DNA of 64,000 nt from Taibaiella lutea (lineage in GTDB: Bacteria; Bacteroidota; Bacteroidia; Chitinophagales; Chitinophagaceae). Location of the stretch: positions 1,391,990 to 1,455,989 of the forward strand of contig NZ_VWSH01000001.1 in NCBI RefSeq assembly GCF_008629695.1, given 5' to 3'. Under the pieces are notes generated by a model, which did no database searches, was not told the origin of the DNA, and saw only the letters and a program-made list of their open reading frames with translations. Each line of letters begins with the position of its first letter. The first letter of the stretch is position 1. Positions 56,044 through 63,941 of this stretch are shown piece by piece. The position numbers were made by a program, and so were the translations under genes.

Positions 56044-57996
56044 ATGTTACAAAATAAGATTACCGTCATCATAGTCAGTTACAATGTGCAATACTTCCTT
56101 GAATTGTGCCTGCATTCTGTAATCCGTTCGCTGCAAAATATGAACGGAGAAATAATTGTGGTGGACAATAATTCTTCTGACGACAGCTGTGAACTGGTAC
56201 GTACTAAATTCCCTTCTGTAACTTTAATTGCCAATAAAGACAATGCAGGCTTTTCCAAAGCCAACAACCAGGGCCTGGATATTGCAACAGGAGCCTATAT
56301 TCATTTTTTAAATCCTGATACGGTTGTTCCTGAAGATTTTTATCAAAAAACCATTGCCTATTTTGATGCCAATGAAAATGTAGGCTGTATCGGACCTCGC
56401 CTGATTGACGGCCGTGGGATTTATGCTGTTGATTCCAAAAAATCATTCCCCTCTTTCTGGACATCTGTTTTTAAGCTTACCGGTCTATCAAAATTATTTC
56501 CAAAATCCACCACCTTCAATAAATACTATGCTGCACAGGTAGATGAGTATGAAACGGCGGCTGTGGATATCCTTTCAGGCTGCTGCCTGTTGGTAAGAAA
56601 AAACGCCATGACAGAAGCAGGTGGCGGTTTTGATGAAAGCTATTTCATGTATTGCGAGGATGTTGATTTATGCCACAGAATCGGTATGAAGGGATATAAA
56701 AATGTTTATTTTCCTCAGACAAATGTCATTCATTACAAAGGTGAGAGCACCCGCAAATTAAGCTACCGCTACATGAAGATTTTCTATGAAGCGCATGCTC
56801 ATTTTGTAAAGAAATATTATCCTAAAAACCTTGGCATTATATATATAGCCGCGCTCAGGAGCGTATTGGCTTTAAGAAACTTACTAAACTGGATCAAACA
56901 TCTTTTAGCCATTTTCAAAATGTTTATCCTTGATGCTATTTTATTGACCTTAGTAACCATTTTTATTAAGAATTTCTGGTTCGACACCATTGCACAGGTA
57001 AAGCCGCAAAGCAATGCCGTTTTTTTCAAAACAATTCCTGTTTTTGTTGCTATATGGATGATCAGCCTTTTCTTTAATGGCGCTTATGACAAACCGTTCA
57101 GTCTCTTCAAAGCGGGCAGAGGCATGGTTTTGGGAACAATTATTGTATTGGCCGGTTATGGCCTGATGCCTTTGGAATTCAGATATTCACGTGGCATTGT
57201 TTTGTTCAGCGGCATGACGGCAACAGTTGTATTGCTGATGGCGCGCTGGCTGCTGGCTTTAATGAAATGGATTAAACTGGTTCCGAGAGGCAAAGTAGAT
57301 TATAAAACAGCAATTATCGGTAGCAAAGAGGCTTATAATGAAACGGTAATCATCCTCAAGGAAAACCATTACAATCTTGAAATAATGGACAGGATTGCTG
57401 AAACGCCCAGTTTTGAAAAACAAGATCTCGGAAGCATTACAAGCCTGCCCTACATTCAGAAATTATACAGGATAAATGAACTGATATTTGACAGTGGCTC
57501 GCTCAGCTATCTGCAGATAATGGAACAGATGGAAAAATGCGCACCGGCTCCTTTTTACAAAATACATGTTCCAAACAGCAAAGGCATTGTCGGCAGCAAT
57601 AATTCCAGGCACCATGCCGAGGAATTTTCATTAAACAAAAAATACAGTATCGGCGCTGCCTCCAATAAAAGAAACAAAAGACTGATAGATATATTGATGT
57701 CATTGCTTTTCATTCCGGCATTTCCACTTATTTGTTTCGGCGTAGCCGAAAAAGGCCATTTCCTGACCAATATTTTCGGTGTGATTGCGGGTAAAAAAAC
57801 ATGGGTTGGTTATAGAAAAGAATTACAACAATTGCCCCCGCTTAAAACGCCTGTTATTCCACCCTATATTATTTTAGGCGATCAGGAATTAGACAGCATT
57901 AATAACTTTCGCTTATCGCAGGAATATGCTCAGAATTACAGCGTGCTTGATGACATCCGCCTGTTATGGATCAATTTGAAATATTTAGGAAATTAA
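56044..57996 (+). CDS. GT2 glycosyltransferase fused to membrane glycosylphosphotransferase-like part
   Basis: A 650-residue protein. Residues 1-~235 are a WbbL/rhamnosyltransferase-like GT2 domain (IVSYNVQYFLELCL, VVDNNSSDDS, LNPDTVV, DESYFMYCEDVDLCHR). Then come about four membrane segments (~285-410), a nucleotide-binding-like soluble domain (~425-530) as in polyprenyl glycosylphosphotransferases, and a C-terminal remnant (KRLIDILMSLLFIPAFPLI ... GKKTWVGYRKE). The catalytic core of the sugar-1-phosphate transferase is missing between the last two motifs. Surface glycan synthesis is likely; only the GT2 half looks active. Confidence 0.83.
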   Translation: MLQNKITVIIVSYNVQYFLELCLHSVIRSLQNMNGEIIVVDNNSSDDSCELVRTKFPSVTLIANKDNAGFSKANNQGLDIATGAYIHFLNPDTVVPEDFYQKTIAYFDANENVGCIGPRLIDGRGIYAVDSKKSFPSFWTSVFKLTGLSKLFPKSTTFNKYYAAQVDEYETAAVDILSGCCLLVRKNAMTEAGGGFDESYFMYCEDVDLCHRIGMKGYKNVYFPQTNVIHYKGESTRKLSYRYMKIFYEAHAHFVKKYYPKNLGIIYIAALRSVLALRNLLNWIKHLLAIFKMFILDAILLTLVTIFIKNFWFDTIAQVKPQSNAVFFKTIPVFVAIWMISLFFNGAYDKPFSLFKAGRGMVLGTIIVLAGYGLMPLEFRYSRGIVLFSGMTATVVLLMARWLLALMKWIKLVPRGKVDYKTAIIGSKEAYNETVIILKENHYNLEIMDRIAETPSFEKQDLGSITSLPYIQKLYRINELIFDSGSLSYLQIMEQMEKCAPAPFYKIHVPNSKGIVGSNNSRHHAEEFSLNKKYSIGAASNKRNKRLIDILMSLLFIPAFPLICFGVAEKGHFLTNIFGVIAGKKTWVGYRKELQQLPPLKTPVIPPYIILGDQELDSINNFRLSQEYAQNYSVLDDIRLLWINLKYLGN

Positions 57997-58048
57997 TATT
58001 TCGCCTGATTAGAAGGCAAAAATAATCTCAGAATTTCTTTTCCATTTT

Positions 58049-58080
58049 TTTGGGAATTTTAAAATTAGTATTTACCTTTG
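58049..58080 (+). promoter_or_regulatory. Promoter of tRNA-Asn copy 1 (TTTG-N20-TACCTTTG)
   Basis: -33 TTTG at 58049-58052 and -7 TACCTTTG at 58073-58080, 20 bases apart: one of the best Bacteroidota-type promoters in the window. Confidence 0.85.
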
Positions 58081-58109
58081 CACTCCCAAGTACGAAGGGT
58101 ACACAAAAT

Positions 58110-58183
58110 TCTTCCTTAGCTCAGTTGGTTAGAGCATCTGACTGTTAATCAGAGGGTCGCTGGTTCAAGTCCAGCAGGGAGAG
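58110..58183 (+). tRNA. tRNA-Asn (anticodon GTT)
   Basis: 74-nt cloverleaf: acceptor TCTTCCT/AGGGAGA (one G-T wobble), D stem GCTC/GAGC, anticodon stem TCTGA/TCAGA with loop CTGTTAA, T arm GCTGG-TTCAAGT-CCAGC, discriminator G. CCA is not encoded. An identical copy lies at 59993. Confidence 0.97.
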
Positions 58184-58185
58184 CA

Positions 58186-58213
58186 AAAGCCACTTACAAA
58201 TGTAAGTGGCTTT
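58186..58213 (+). terminator. Terminator of tRNA-Asn copy 1
   Basis: 13-bp perfect stem (58186-58198 with 58201-58213), AA loop, followed by ATTTTTTTT. Confidence 0.92.
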
Positions 58214-58294
58214 ATTTTTTTTGTTATTATGACCGCATCATAGTGTTTTGTATTTTCACCCTCAGTACTATAACATTTGATAAGAAAGTCATAG

Positions 58295-59872
58295 ATGGAA
58301 AATTTCCCTTTTTACCTGTGTTTAATCGTAGCCATTGTGCTATTGATTATGCTTGCCAATAAAATTAAGGTAGCTTATCCGGTGCTGCTTGTAGTGGCAG
58401 GCCTGGCGATAAGTTTTATACCCGGCATTCCTTTAATACATGTCAACCCTGCGCTGATTTTCATTGTATTCCTCCCGCCATTGTTATATGAAGCGGCATG
58501 GGCCATTTCATGGAAAGAATTGTGGCGCTGGCGCCGTATTATATGCAGCTTTGCATTTGTGGTTGTTTTTCTTACCGCATTATCTGTTGCCTTTATTGCC
58601 AATCATTTTATACCCGGATTTTCACTGGCGCTGGGTTTTTTATTAGGAGGCATTGTTTCTCCGCCCGATGCCGTAAGTGCAGGCGCCATTTTGAAATTTG
58701 TAAAAGTACCCAAGCGTATGTCTTCCATTCTGGAAGGCGAAAGCTTACTGAACGATGCTTCCTCATTGATTATTTTCCGTTTTGCAATGATAGCCGTAGC
58801 TACCGGCCAGTTTATATGGTATAATGCTGCCTTTAGTTTCAGCTGGATGCTTATTGCCGGTGTGGGCATAGGTTTATTAATCGGCTGGGTATTTATGAAA
58901 GCACATAAATATTTGCCGACCGATGTAAATATGGATATTGTGCTGACCATTGTGGCGCCTTACATCATGTACATAGCAGCTGAGGAAATACATGGTTCGG
59001 GTGTACTGGCAGTGGTAAGCGGCGGTTTACTATTGTCCAATAAACGACACCGTTTTTTAAGTAGTACAGCCCGCCTGCGTAGCGTAAATTTCTGGGAGAG
59101 CCTCGTTTTTATTTTGAATGGATTGGTATTCTTGATGATTGGACTTGCCTTGCCTGAAATTACGGCAGGTCTTGCAGTTGAAGGCATAAGCATTTCTACT
59201 GCCGTAGGCTATGGCTTGCTTATTACGGCTATCCTTATAATAGGCAGGATTTTATCGGCTTATGGTGCCGTAATAGTAACGCTCATTATGAGAAACTTTA
59301 TTACCGTGGCCGACACAAGAAACCCCGGATATAAAGTTCCTTTTTTATTGGGATGGACGGGAATGCGCGGTGTGGTATCGCTTGCTGCCGCATTGTCAAT
59401 TCCGGTTCAACTTAGCGAAGGGGTACCTTTTCCGCAGCGCAACCTTATTTTGTTTATCACATTTATTGTTATACTAACCACTTTGTTATTGCAGGGCTTA
59501 ACGCTTCCGTTTTTAATAAAGAAAATAAAGCTTCCTGAGTTTGATGATTATTTACCGGAAAATGAAGCAGATGAAGTGATAAAAAAAGAACTGGCAAAAT
59601 ACTCCCTGCAATACATTACGGATAATTACAACGAGCAAACAAACAATAATCATTTATTGCAGCAAATAGCCGATAAATGGAAATACAAAAGCGACGATAA
59701 TATAGATCCCGAAATACCGGCGGAAATGAAGACAGTTTATATGAGTGTATTGAATGAGCAAAGACAATGGCTACTTAACCATAACAACCTTCATCATCAT
59801 TTTGATGAAGATGTTATAAGAAAGCATTTAACACAAATAGACCTGGAAGAAGAAAAACTGAAATTTGTATAA
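58295..59872 (+). CDS. Na+/H+ antiporter, CPA1 (NhaP) family
   Basis: A 525-residue inner-membrane exchanger with about 12-13 hydrophobic segments (1-~415) and a hydrophilic C-terminal tail (~420-525). FLPPLLYEAAW (~60-70), GGIVSPPDAVSAGAIL (~113-128) and ESLLNDASSLIIF (~146-160) are the CPA1 signature, the latter with the ND pair of the ion-binding site. It exports Na+ or K+ for protons in pH and salt control. It lies between two identical tRNA-Asn genes. Confidence 0.93.
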   Translation: MENFPFYLCLIVAIVLLIMLANKIKVAYPVLLVVAGLAISFIPGIPLIHVNPALIFIVFLPPLLYEAAWAISWKELWRWRRIICSFAFVVVFLTALSVAFIANHFIPGFSLALGFLLGGIVSPPDAVSAGAILKFVKVPKRMSSILEGESLLNDASSLIIFRFAMIAVATGQFIWYNAAFSFSWMLIAGVGIGLLIGWVFMKAHKYLPTDVNMDIVLTIVAPYIMYIAAEEIHGSGVLAVVSGGLLLSNKRHRFLSSTARLRSVNFWESLVFILNGLVFLMIGLALPEITAGLAVEGISISTAVGYGLLITAILIIGRILSAYGAVIVTLIMRNFITVADTRNPGYKVPFLLGWTGMRGVVSLAAALSIPVQLSEGVPFPQRNLILFITFIVILTTLLLQGLTLPFLIKKIKLPEFDDYLPENEADEVIKKELAKYSLQYITDNYNEQTNNNHLLQQIADKWKYKSDDNIDPEIPAEMKTVYMSVLNEQRQWLLNHNNLHHHFDEDVIRKHLTQIDLEEEKLKFV

Positions 59873-59928
59873 AGTTTACAACCCATGCGCAGATTGCTTA
59901 TTAACTGTCACGAAAAAATCTAATCAAT

Positions 59929-59963
59929 TTTGATGTAGGATTTAAAATTTGTCATTACATTTG
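59929..59963 (+). promoter_or_regulatory. Promoter of tRNA-Asn copy 2 (TTTG-N23-TACATTTG)
   Basis: -33 TTTG (59929-59932) and -7 TACATTTG (59956-59963), 23 bases apart; different from the promoter of copy 1. Confidence 0.75.
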
Positions 59964-59992
59964 CACACCTCAAAAGAACGGGGTATAAACAT

Positions 59993-60066
59993 TCTTCCTT
60001 AGCTCAGTTGGTTAGAGCATCTGACTGTTAATCAGAGGGTCGCTGGTTCAAGTCCAGCAGGGAGAG
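59993..60066 (+). tRNA. tRNA-Asn (anticodon GTT), second copy
   Basis: Identical over 74 nt to the tRNA at 58110. Identity extends a few bases either side (81 bp total, 58108-58188 and 59991-60071) and then stops; own promoter and terminator. Confidence 0.97.
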
Positions 60067-60072
60067 CAAAAT

Positions 60073-60112
60073 AAAAAAGGGTTTCAAACTATATGTTTTG
60101 AAACCCTTTTTT
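60073..60112 (+). terminator. Terminator of tRNA-Asn copy 2
   Basis: 16-bp stem (60073-60088 with 60097-60112), 8-base loop, T6 in the right arm; it may also end the minus-strand XRE gene. Confidence 0.9.
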
Positions 60113-60165
60113 ATTTTTCCAGAAGGCAGATTGCTTCACAAAACGAAAGTTTCCTTCCATTATTT

Positions 60166-60561
60166 CTACTTCATCTTTTCCAGAATCTCTTTCATCAGCT
60201 CTACCTTTTCGCGCTCGCTTGCCAACAAGCGTTCAAACAATTCCATTACCTTATCAAGAGGATTAAAAGTACAATTGAAATTAGCCGTTCCTGCATTTGC
60301 TACTGCACCATCATGAAATGTATTGGAAATAATATTTATCGCCTGTTCTTCATCAAAATTCTGAAAAGCCTCTACCGGTATTTTCAGCACGGTAGCTATT
60401 TGTTGCAATATAGGAGTGTCTATGGTTTCTTTCTGCTCCAACAGCGAAATCTTTTTCTGGTTCCAGTCCTCGCCCAAATCATAGGCCAAAGCCTCTTGTT
60501 TAATACCCATCATTTCCCTGAAGCGTTTAACGTTACGGCCTTCGTGTATTTTTTTATCCAT
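60166..60561 (-). CDS. XRE-family helix-turn-helix regulator
   Basis: A 131-residue protein with an N-terminal HTH_3 domain (~5-65; NVKRFREMMGIKQEALAYDL, QKKISLLEQKE, VLKIPVEAFQNF) and a C-terminal helical/coiled-coil part (~100-131; LDKVMELFERLLASEREKVE) probably for dimerisation. Small regulators with this pattern are common in Bacteroidota; targets unknown. ATG at 60561 fits a -7 box TACATTTG at 60584-60591 that would leave a ~16-base leader; an upstream TTG start would lie almost at the transcription start. Confidence 0.8.
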   Translation of the reverse strand: MDKKIHEGRNVKRFREMMGIKQEALAYDLGEDWNQKKISLLEQKETIDTPILQQIATVLKIPVEAFQNFDEEQAINIISNTFHDGAVANAGTANFNCTFNPLDKVMELFERLLASEREKVELMKEILEKMK

Positions 60562-60583
60562 GTGCTTCTCTATTTTCAAAACT

Positions 60584-60591
60584 CAAATGTA
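60584..60591 (-). promoter_or_regulatory. -7 box TACATTTG, XRE regulator
   Basis: Exact TAnnTTTG match on the minus strand upstream of the ATG at 60561. Confidence 0.6.
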
Positions 60592-60659
60592 AGTTTTTCC
60601 CTGCATAAAATTGTTCACGGAAAGGCAACGATATTTTGTTTAAGATGGTACCAGCCCGA

Positions 60660-60723
60660 CCGTCGGAGGGGTCAGATGGCTCCAATCCATTTCCAAATAG
60701 CCGTCGGAGAGGTCAGATGGCTC
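60660..60723. repeat. Two 23-bp direct repeats
   Basis: CCGTCGGAGGGGTCAGATGG-CTC at 60660-60682 and the same with one change (GGAGAGG) at 60701-60723. Higher GC than the surroundings. Confidence 0.8.
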
Positions 60724-60739
60724 AGTTACTTCCAAAATG

Positions 60740-60776
60740 CAGTGTCCCAAAAAGTTAGACACTTATTGGGACACTG
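60740..60776. repeat. Inverted repeat resembling an IS3/IS150-group end
   Basis: 11-bp arms CAGTGTCCCAA (60740-60750) and TTGGGACACTG (60766-60776). The left part, TGTCCCAAAAAGTTAGACAC, resembles terminal sequences of IS150-group elements. No transposase remains. Confidence 0.5.
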
Positions 60777-60817
60777 TACAATGCAAGCGGCTTTATTATT
60801 TCTTATAAAATAATTTC

Positions 60818-61252
60818 CTATTGCTGCTCCGAATAATTGAACATCCAACGGATGCCAAAACGATCGAGGCAACAGCCCCAATAACCCCAAAATTCCTGCC
60901 GCATCGGCGCACAGTCTGTAGCTCCCTGAGAAAGTTCATTATATAATCTGTCTGCTTCTTCTTTGCTGTCCGGCTCCAGATTAATGGTAGTGTTATTTCC
61001 AACCACAAGTTTATGGCCCATGCTTTCGAGCATGTCCGTACCCATAATATTTGTTCCGCCCAAAATTGGCAGGCAAACATGCATTACACTATTTGCATCT
61101 TGTTCTGAAAGCGGCGGCATTCCTTCCGGAACGGGAACGTCTTTCATTTTCATTACCGGTCCTATAAATTCTGTTTTAAAAACATCTTTATAGAAGTTAA
61201 ATGCCTCTTCGGTATTACCTTGAAAATTAAGGTAGATGGATACTTTTGCCAT
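60818..61252 (-). CDS. VOC family protein, PhnB-like
   Basis: A 144-residue single-domain vicinal-oxygen-chelate protein (KVSIYLNFQGNTEEAFNFYK; ending FWGYWGCCLDRFGIRWMF), the glyoxalase/PhnB fold formerly annotated as 3-demethylubiquinone methyltransferase-like. Enzymatic role unknown; such proteins may bind metals or small molecules. The ATG at 61252 is preferred over a TTG at 61309. It is the last gene of an ArsR-SRPBCC-VOC operon. Confidence 0.85.
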   Translation of the reverse strand: MAKVSIYLNFQGNTEEAFNFYKDVFKTEFIGPVMKMKDVPVPEGMPPLSEQDANSVMHVCLPILGGTNIMGTDMLESMGHKLVVGNNTTINLEPDSKEEADRLYNELSQGATDCAPMRQEFWGYWGCCLDRFGIRWMFNYSEQQ

Positions 61253-61309
61253 GTTGTGAAATTGTTTTTTGCTGATTGATGATATTACAAGAACAGTTTT
61301 ATGTTGCAA

Positions 61310-61807
61310 TTAAAATTTACGATTTGCAAGCAAGTCATTCAGTTGTTTAAAGCAAATAGTAATACCTTGTTCAAAGCCCATGTCTACAATGGTTTGCAAG
61401 GCTTCCTCTGTAGGATAATACAATTTAAATTCAACCGTTACACCTGTGGCGGTTTCTGTAAAAACATTTTGTCCTTTTGATACAGGCATAGCTGCATTCA
61501 TATTCCCGTTTTCATCACAAAAACCATCTTCAACATTAAAGCTTTTGTGATTATCAATTGCAATATAATTCATCCGGGCCCAGTGCTTTTCATTTTCAGG
61601 ACCTACCATAGCGTAAAGCCAGGATCCGCCTACTGAAAAATCCATAGATTTTGTTTCGGCCCTCCAGGGAGCAGGCCCCCACCATTGGTCCAATAATTCG
61701 CTTTCGGTGAAACAACGCCATACATTTGCGATAGGCGCTTCAAATTCTCTTGATACAAGAATGCTTTTTTCTTTAAAGTCTTTTACGACATTGGTTTTGC
61801 TGTTCAT
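61310..61807 (-). CDS. SRPBCC (AHSA1/START-like) domain protein
   Basis: A 165-residue protein with the AHSA1-type pattern [27 protein letters not shown] near the start, conserved PxAxVWrA...WW core, and the C-terminal helix [18 protein letters not shown]. The helix-grip cavity binds hydrophobic ligands. Its ATG overlaps the ArsR stop as ATGA, so both are translationally coupled. In many bacteria this ArsR/AHSA1 pair is found together, with unknown ligand. Confidence 0.88.
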   Translation of the reverse strand: MNSKTNVVKDFKEKSILVSREFEAPIANVWRCFTESELLDQWWGPAPWRAETKSMDFSVGGSWLYAMVGPENEKHWARMNYIAIDNHKSFNVEDGFCDENGNMNAAMPVSKGQNVFTETATGVTVEFKLYYPTEEALQTIVDMGFEQGITICFKQLNDLLANRKF

Positions 61808-62121
61808 TTTTTAGATTTTATTTGGTTTAAAACGATATCAAGTTGATTAAATCTGGTATCCCACATTTTTCTGAAAGGCTCTATGAAATCTGCAATCTCC
61901 TTCATCTTCTGCGGTTCAAAATGATAATAAATCTCACGTCCTATTTGTTCCTGCTTCAAAATCTGACATTCCGTCAAAATTTTTATGTGCTTTGACACAG
62001 CTTGTCTTGTAGTATTAAAATGTTCTGCCAATGCGTTGGGCGTCATTGCCTGTAAGGCTATCAGCCCTATAATGGCTCTTCGTGTAGGGTCGGCAATTGC
62101 CTGAAATACGTCTCTTCTCAT
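61804..62121 (-). CDS. ArsR-family transcriptional regulator
   Basis: A 105-residue winged-helix repressor ([39 protein letters not shown] recognition helix; [10 protein letters not shown] wing). No metal-binding cysteine pair ELxCxC is seen; the only Cys is in TECQIL, so sensing of As/Cd is unlikely. It heads the operon with SRPBCC and VOC genes and probably controls that operon. Confidence 0.9.
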   Translation of the reverse strand: MRRDVFQAIADPTRRAIIGLIALQAMTPNALAEHFNTTRQAVSKHIKILTECQILKQEQIGREIYYHFEPQKMKEIADFIEPFRKMWDTRFNQLDIVLNQIKSKK

Positions 62122-62327
62122 GCTGTAAATTTATACTGAAACCAATCAGTTGCAAATATAAGCGCAACTATTTGATTGCACAAGTTTATTTTAAAAAATT
62201 ATCATAAAATCTGGAACAGCCACTCTATGGAATTATGTACGAGTTACTGCCATGCCTGAATATGCCAAAACCAAAACTGTTATCGATAAAAATCTGCGAT
62301 ATTTGCCGGTATTAATCATTTGTTTCA

Positions 62328-62651
62328 ATGACACCGGAAGAATCATTATATCTCAGCATCGGACAAAGCATGAATGACACTGTGCAAAGCCAGTTATTTG
62401 GCAAGCCTTGTTTTAAAACCGGCGGGAAAGCTTTTATTTGTTTCTTTCAGAATGAAATGGTTTTTAAGCTTATGGGAGATGTGCATAAGGAAGCCATCGA
62501 ACTGCCCGGCTCCACGTTATTTGATCCTTCAGGGAAAGGAAGACCTATGAAGGAATGGGTGCAGGTTTCTTACAACCATAAAGATAAATGGCAGAAGTTT
62601 GCCGAAGCTGCATTGAAATATGCAATAGGAAACAGGAAAACCATGCAATGA
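62328..62651 (+). CDS. Small conserved protein, TfoX-N/YjbR-like
   Basis: A 107-residue soluble protein. The pattern SQLFGKPCFKTGGKAFICF...VFKL...FDPSGKGRPMKEWVQVS resembles the N-terminal TfoX/Sxy and related MmcQ/YjbR folds, but no residue proves function. No partner domain is present, so a competence role should not be assumed. Single gene; a hairpin pair follows (62689-62798). Confidence 0.6.
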   Translation: MTPEESLYLSIGQSMNDTVQSQLFGKPCFKTGGKAFICFFQNEMVFKLMGDVHKEAIELPGSTLFDPSGKGRPMKEWVQVSYNHKDKWQKFAEAALKYAIGNRKTMQ

Positions 62652-62688
62652 TATTTAGTTAGGAAGATGCAGCAGAATGTTATAAAAA

Positions 62689-62721
62689 AGATTTGACAAC
62701 TTTTTGAAAGTTGTCAAATCT
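62689..62721. repeat. Palindromic hairpin 1 (TTGACAACTTT type)
   Basis: 15-bp perfect arms (62689-62703 with 62707-62721), TTG loop. It may terminate the TfoX-like gene. Confidence 0.8.
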
Positions 62722-62765
62722 AAGTGGTGAAGATTTCGTAAATCCTCATTAATATTCAATAAAAA

Positions 62766-62798
62766 AGGTTTGACAACTCACATAAAGTTGTCAAACCT
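62766..62798. repeat. Palindromic hairpin 2, same family
   Basis: 13-bp arms (62766-62778 with 62786-62798) sharing the TTTGACAACT core of hairpin 1. It sits at the end of etfA (minus strand) with an A/T-rich flank and could be its terminator. Confidence 0.75.
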
Positions 62799-62828
62799 GT
62801 AAAATTAAAATTTGTATAAAATAAAATC

Positions 62829-63809
62829 TTAGTGTTGTGCAGCCTTAAATTTCTTAACCGCTTCAGTCAGCTTAGGCAATATTTCAAATGCATCACCAAC
62901 AACTCCATAATCAGCAGCCTTAAAGAACGGCGCTTCAGGGTCTTTATTAATAACTACAATTGTTTTAGAGCTGTTTACACCTGCAAGGTGTTGAATAGCG
63001 CCTGAAATACCCACAGCAACATACAGATTAGGACGGATAGTACCTCCTGTTTGTCCAACGTGCTCATGGTGCGGACGCCAGTGAGCATCTGCTACCGGAC
63101 GGCTACAGGCCAATGTTGCACCAAATGCTTTTCCAAGATCTTCAAGGATACCCCAATTTTCAGGTCCTTTCAAACCACGGCCACCGGAAACAACCAACTC
63201 AGCTTCACTCAACGGAACTTCACCTTTGATAACATCTTCAGAAACTTTCTTAACACCGAAGTCAGCATCTGTAAGGTTTGCATTCAATGCTGCAACAGCT
63301 ACGCTGCCTTCGCCTTTGGTAACTTTAAATGTATTGGGAACCAAAGAAATAATCTTCACATCTGAAGTAACTTTTACAAATGCAAATGCTTTACCGGAAA
63401 ACACTGTTTTCTTAACCACGAAACCATTATCGGTTGTCGGGTAGTCAATAGCACCGCTTACCAGACCGGCTTTCATTTGAGCAGCTACCATACCGGCAAC
63501 GGATTTACCACTTACATTGTAAGAAAGAATAATCACTTTTGCACCGCATTGCTGCGCAGCAGCAGTAATTGCCTTGCTGTAAGCTCTTGCATTGAAGTTA
63601 TCAAAACGGGCATCATTCAAATGCAACACCTGCGTTGCACCATATTGACCCAAAAGATTTAATTCATCGTTACTGACAGTTCCAAGAACAGCAGCAACTA
63701 CCTCTCCGCCACCAATGCGCTTTGCAGTTTCGGCAGCATAGTTAACGGTTTCGAAAGCTTTCTTTTTAAAACTTCCTTGTGTATGATCAACAAATACTAA
63801 TACTGACAT
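62829..63809 (-). CDS. etfA: Electron transfer flavoprotein subunit alpha
   Basis: A 326-residue protein: N-terminal domain (1-~190) and C-terminal FAD-binding domain with GGRGLKGPENW (~208-218), the H-V-GQTGGTIRPNLYVA stretch and SGAIQHLAGVNSSKTIVVIN. ETF passes electrons from acyl-CoA dehydrogenases to the quinone pool through ETF-QO. The beta subunit gene ends 132 bases upstream on the same strand, so etfB-etfA is likely one unit interrupted by an inverted repeat. Confidence 0.95.
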   Translation of the reverse strand: MSVLVFVDHTQGSFKKKAFETVNYAAETAKRIGGGEVVAAVLGTVSNDELNLLGQYGATQVLHLNDARFDNFNARAYSKAITAAAQQCGAKVIILSYNVSGKSVAGMVAAQMKAGLVSGAIDYPTTDNGFVVKKTVFSGKAFAFVKVTSDVKIISLVPNTFKVTKGEGSVAVAALNANLTDADFGVKKVSEDVIKGEVPLSEAELVVSGGRGLKGPENWGILEDLGKAFGATLACSRPVADAHWRPHHEHVGQTGGTIRPNLYVAVGISGAIQHLAGVNSSKTIVVINKDPEAPFFKAADYGVVGDAFEILPKLTEAVKKFKAAQH

Positions 63810-63838
63810 CTTTATTTGAAATTGGAAATTTGAAAAAT

Positions 63839-63930
63839 AGTATCAAGATTTTAGTATTTAGTATCAAGATTCATATTTTAAATAGATGATTTATACATCT
63901 CTCAATCTTGATACTTAGTACTTGATACTC
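63839..63930. repeat. Inverted repeat between etfB and etfA
   Basis: AGTATCAAGATT occurs twice on the left (63839-63850, 63860-63871) and its complement at 63904-63915, with a further CTTGATACT at 63922-63930. It can form a long stem-loop in the etfBA transcript. Confidence 0.75.
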
Positions 63931-63941
63931 TATACTTATAA

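Noticed and set aside
58110-60066. Integrated element using tRNA-Asn as attachment site
   Set aside because: No integrase or phage gene is present; both tRNAs are complete with separate promoters. Kept only as a low-level finding.
60313-60813. 166-residue plus-strand frame across the XRE gene and repeat patch
   Set aside because: Antisense to a convincing XRE regulator, then runs through non-coding repeats; no family pattern.
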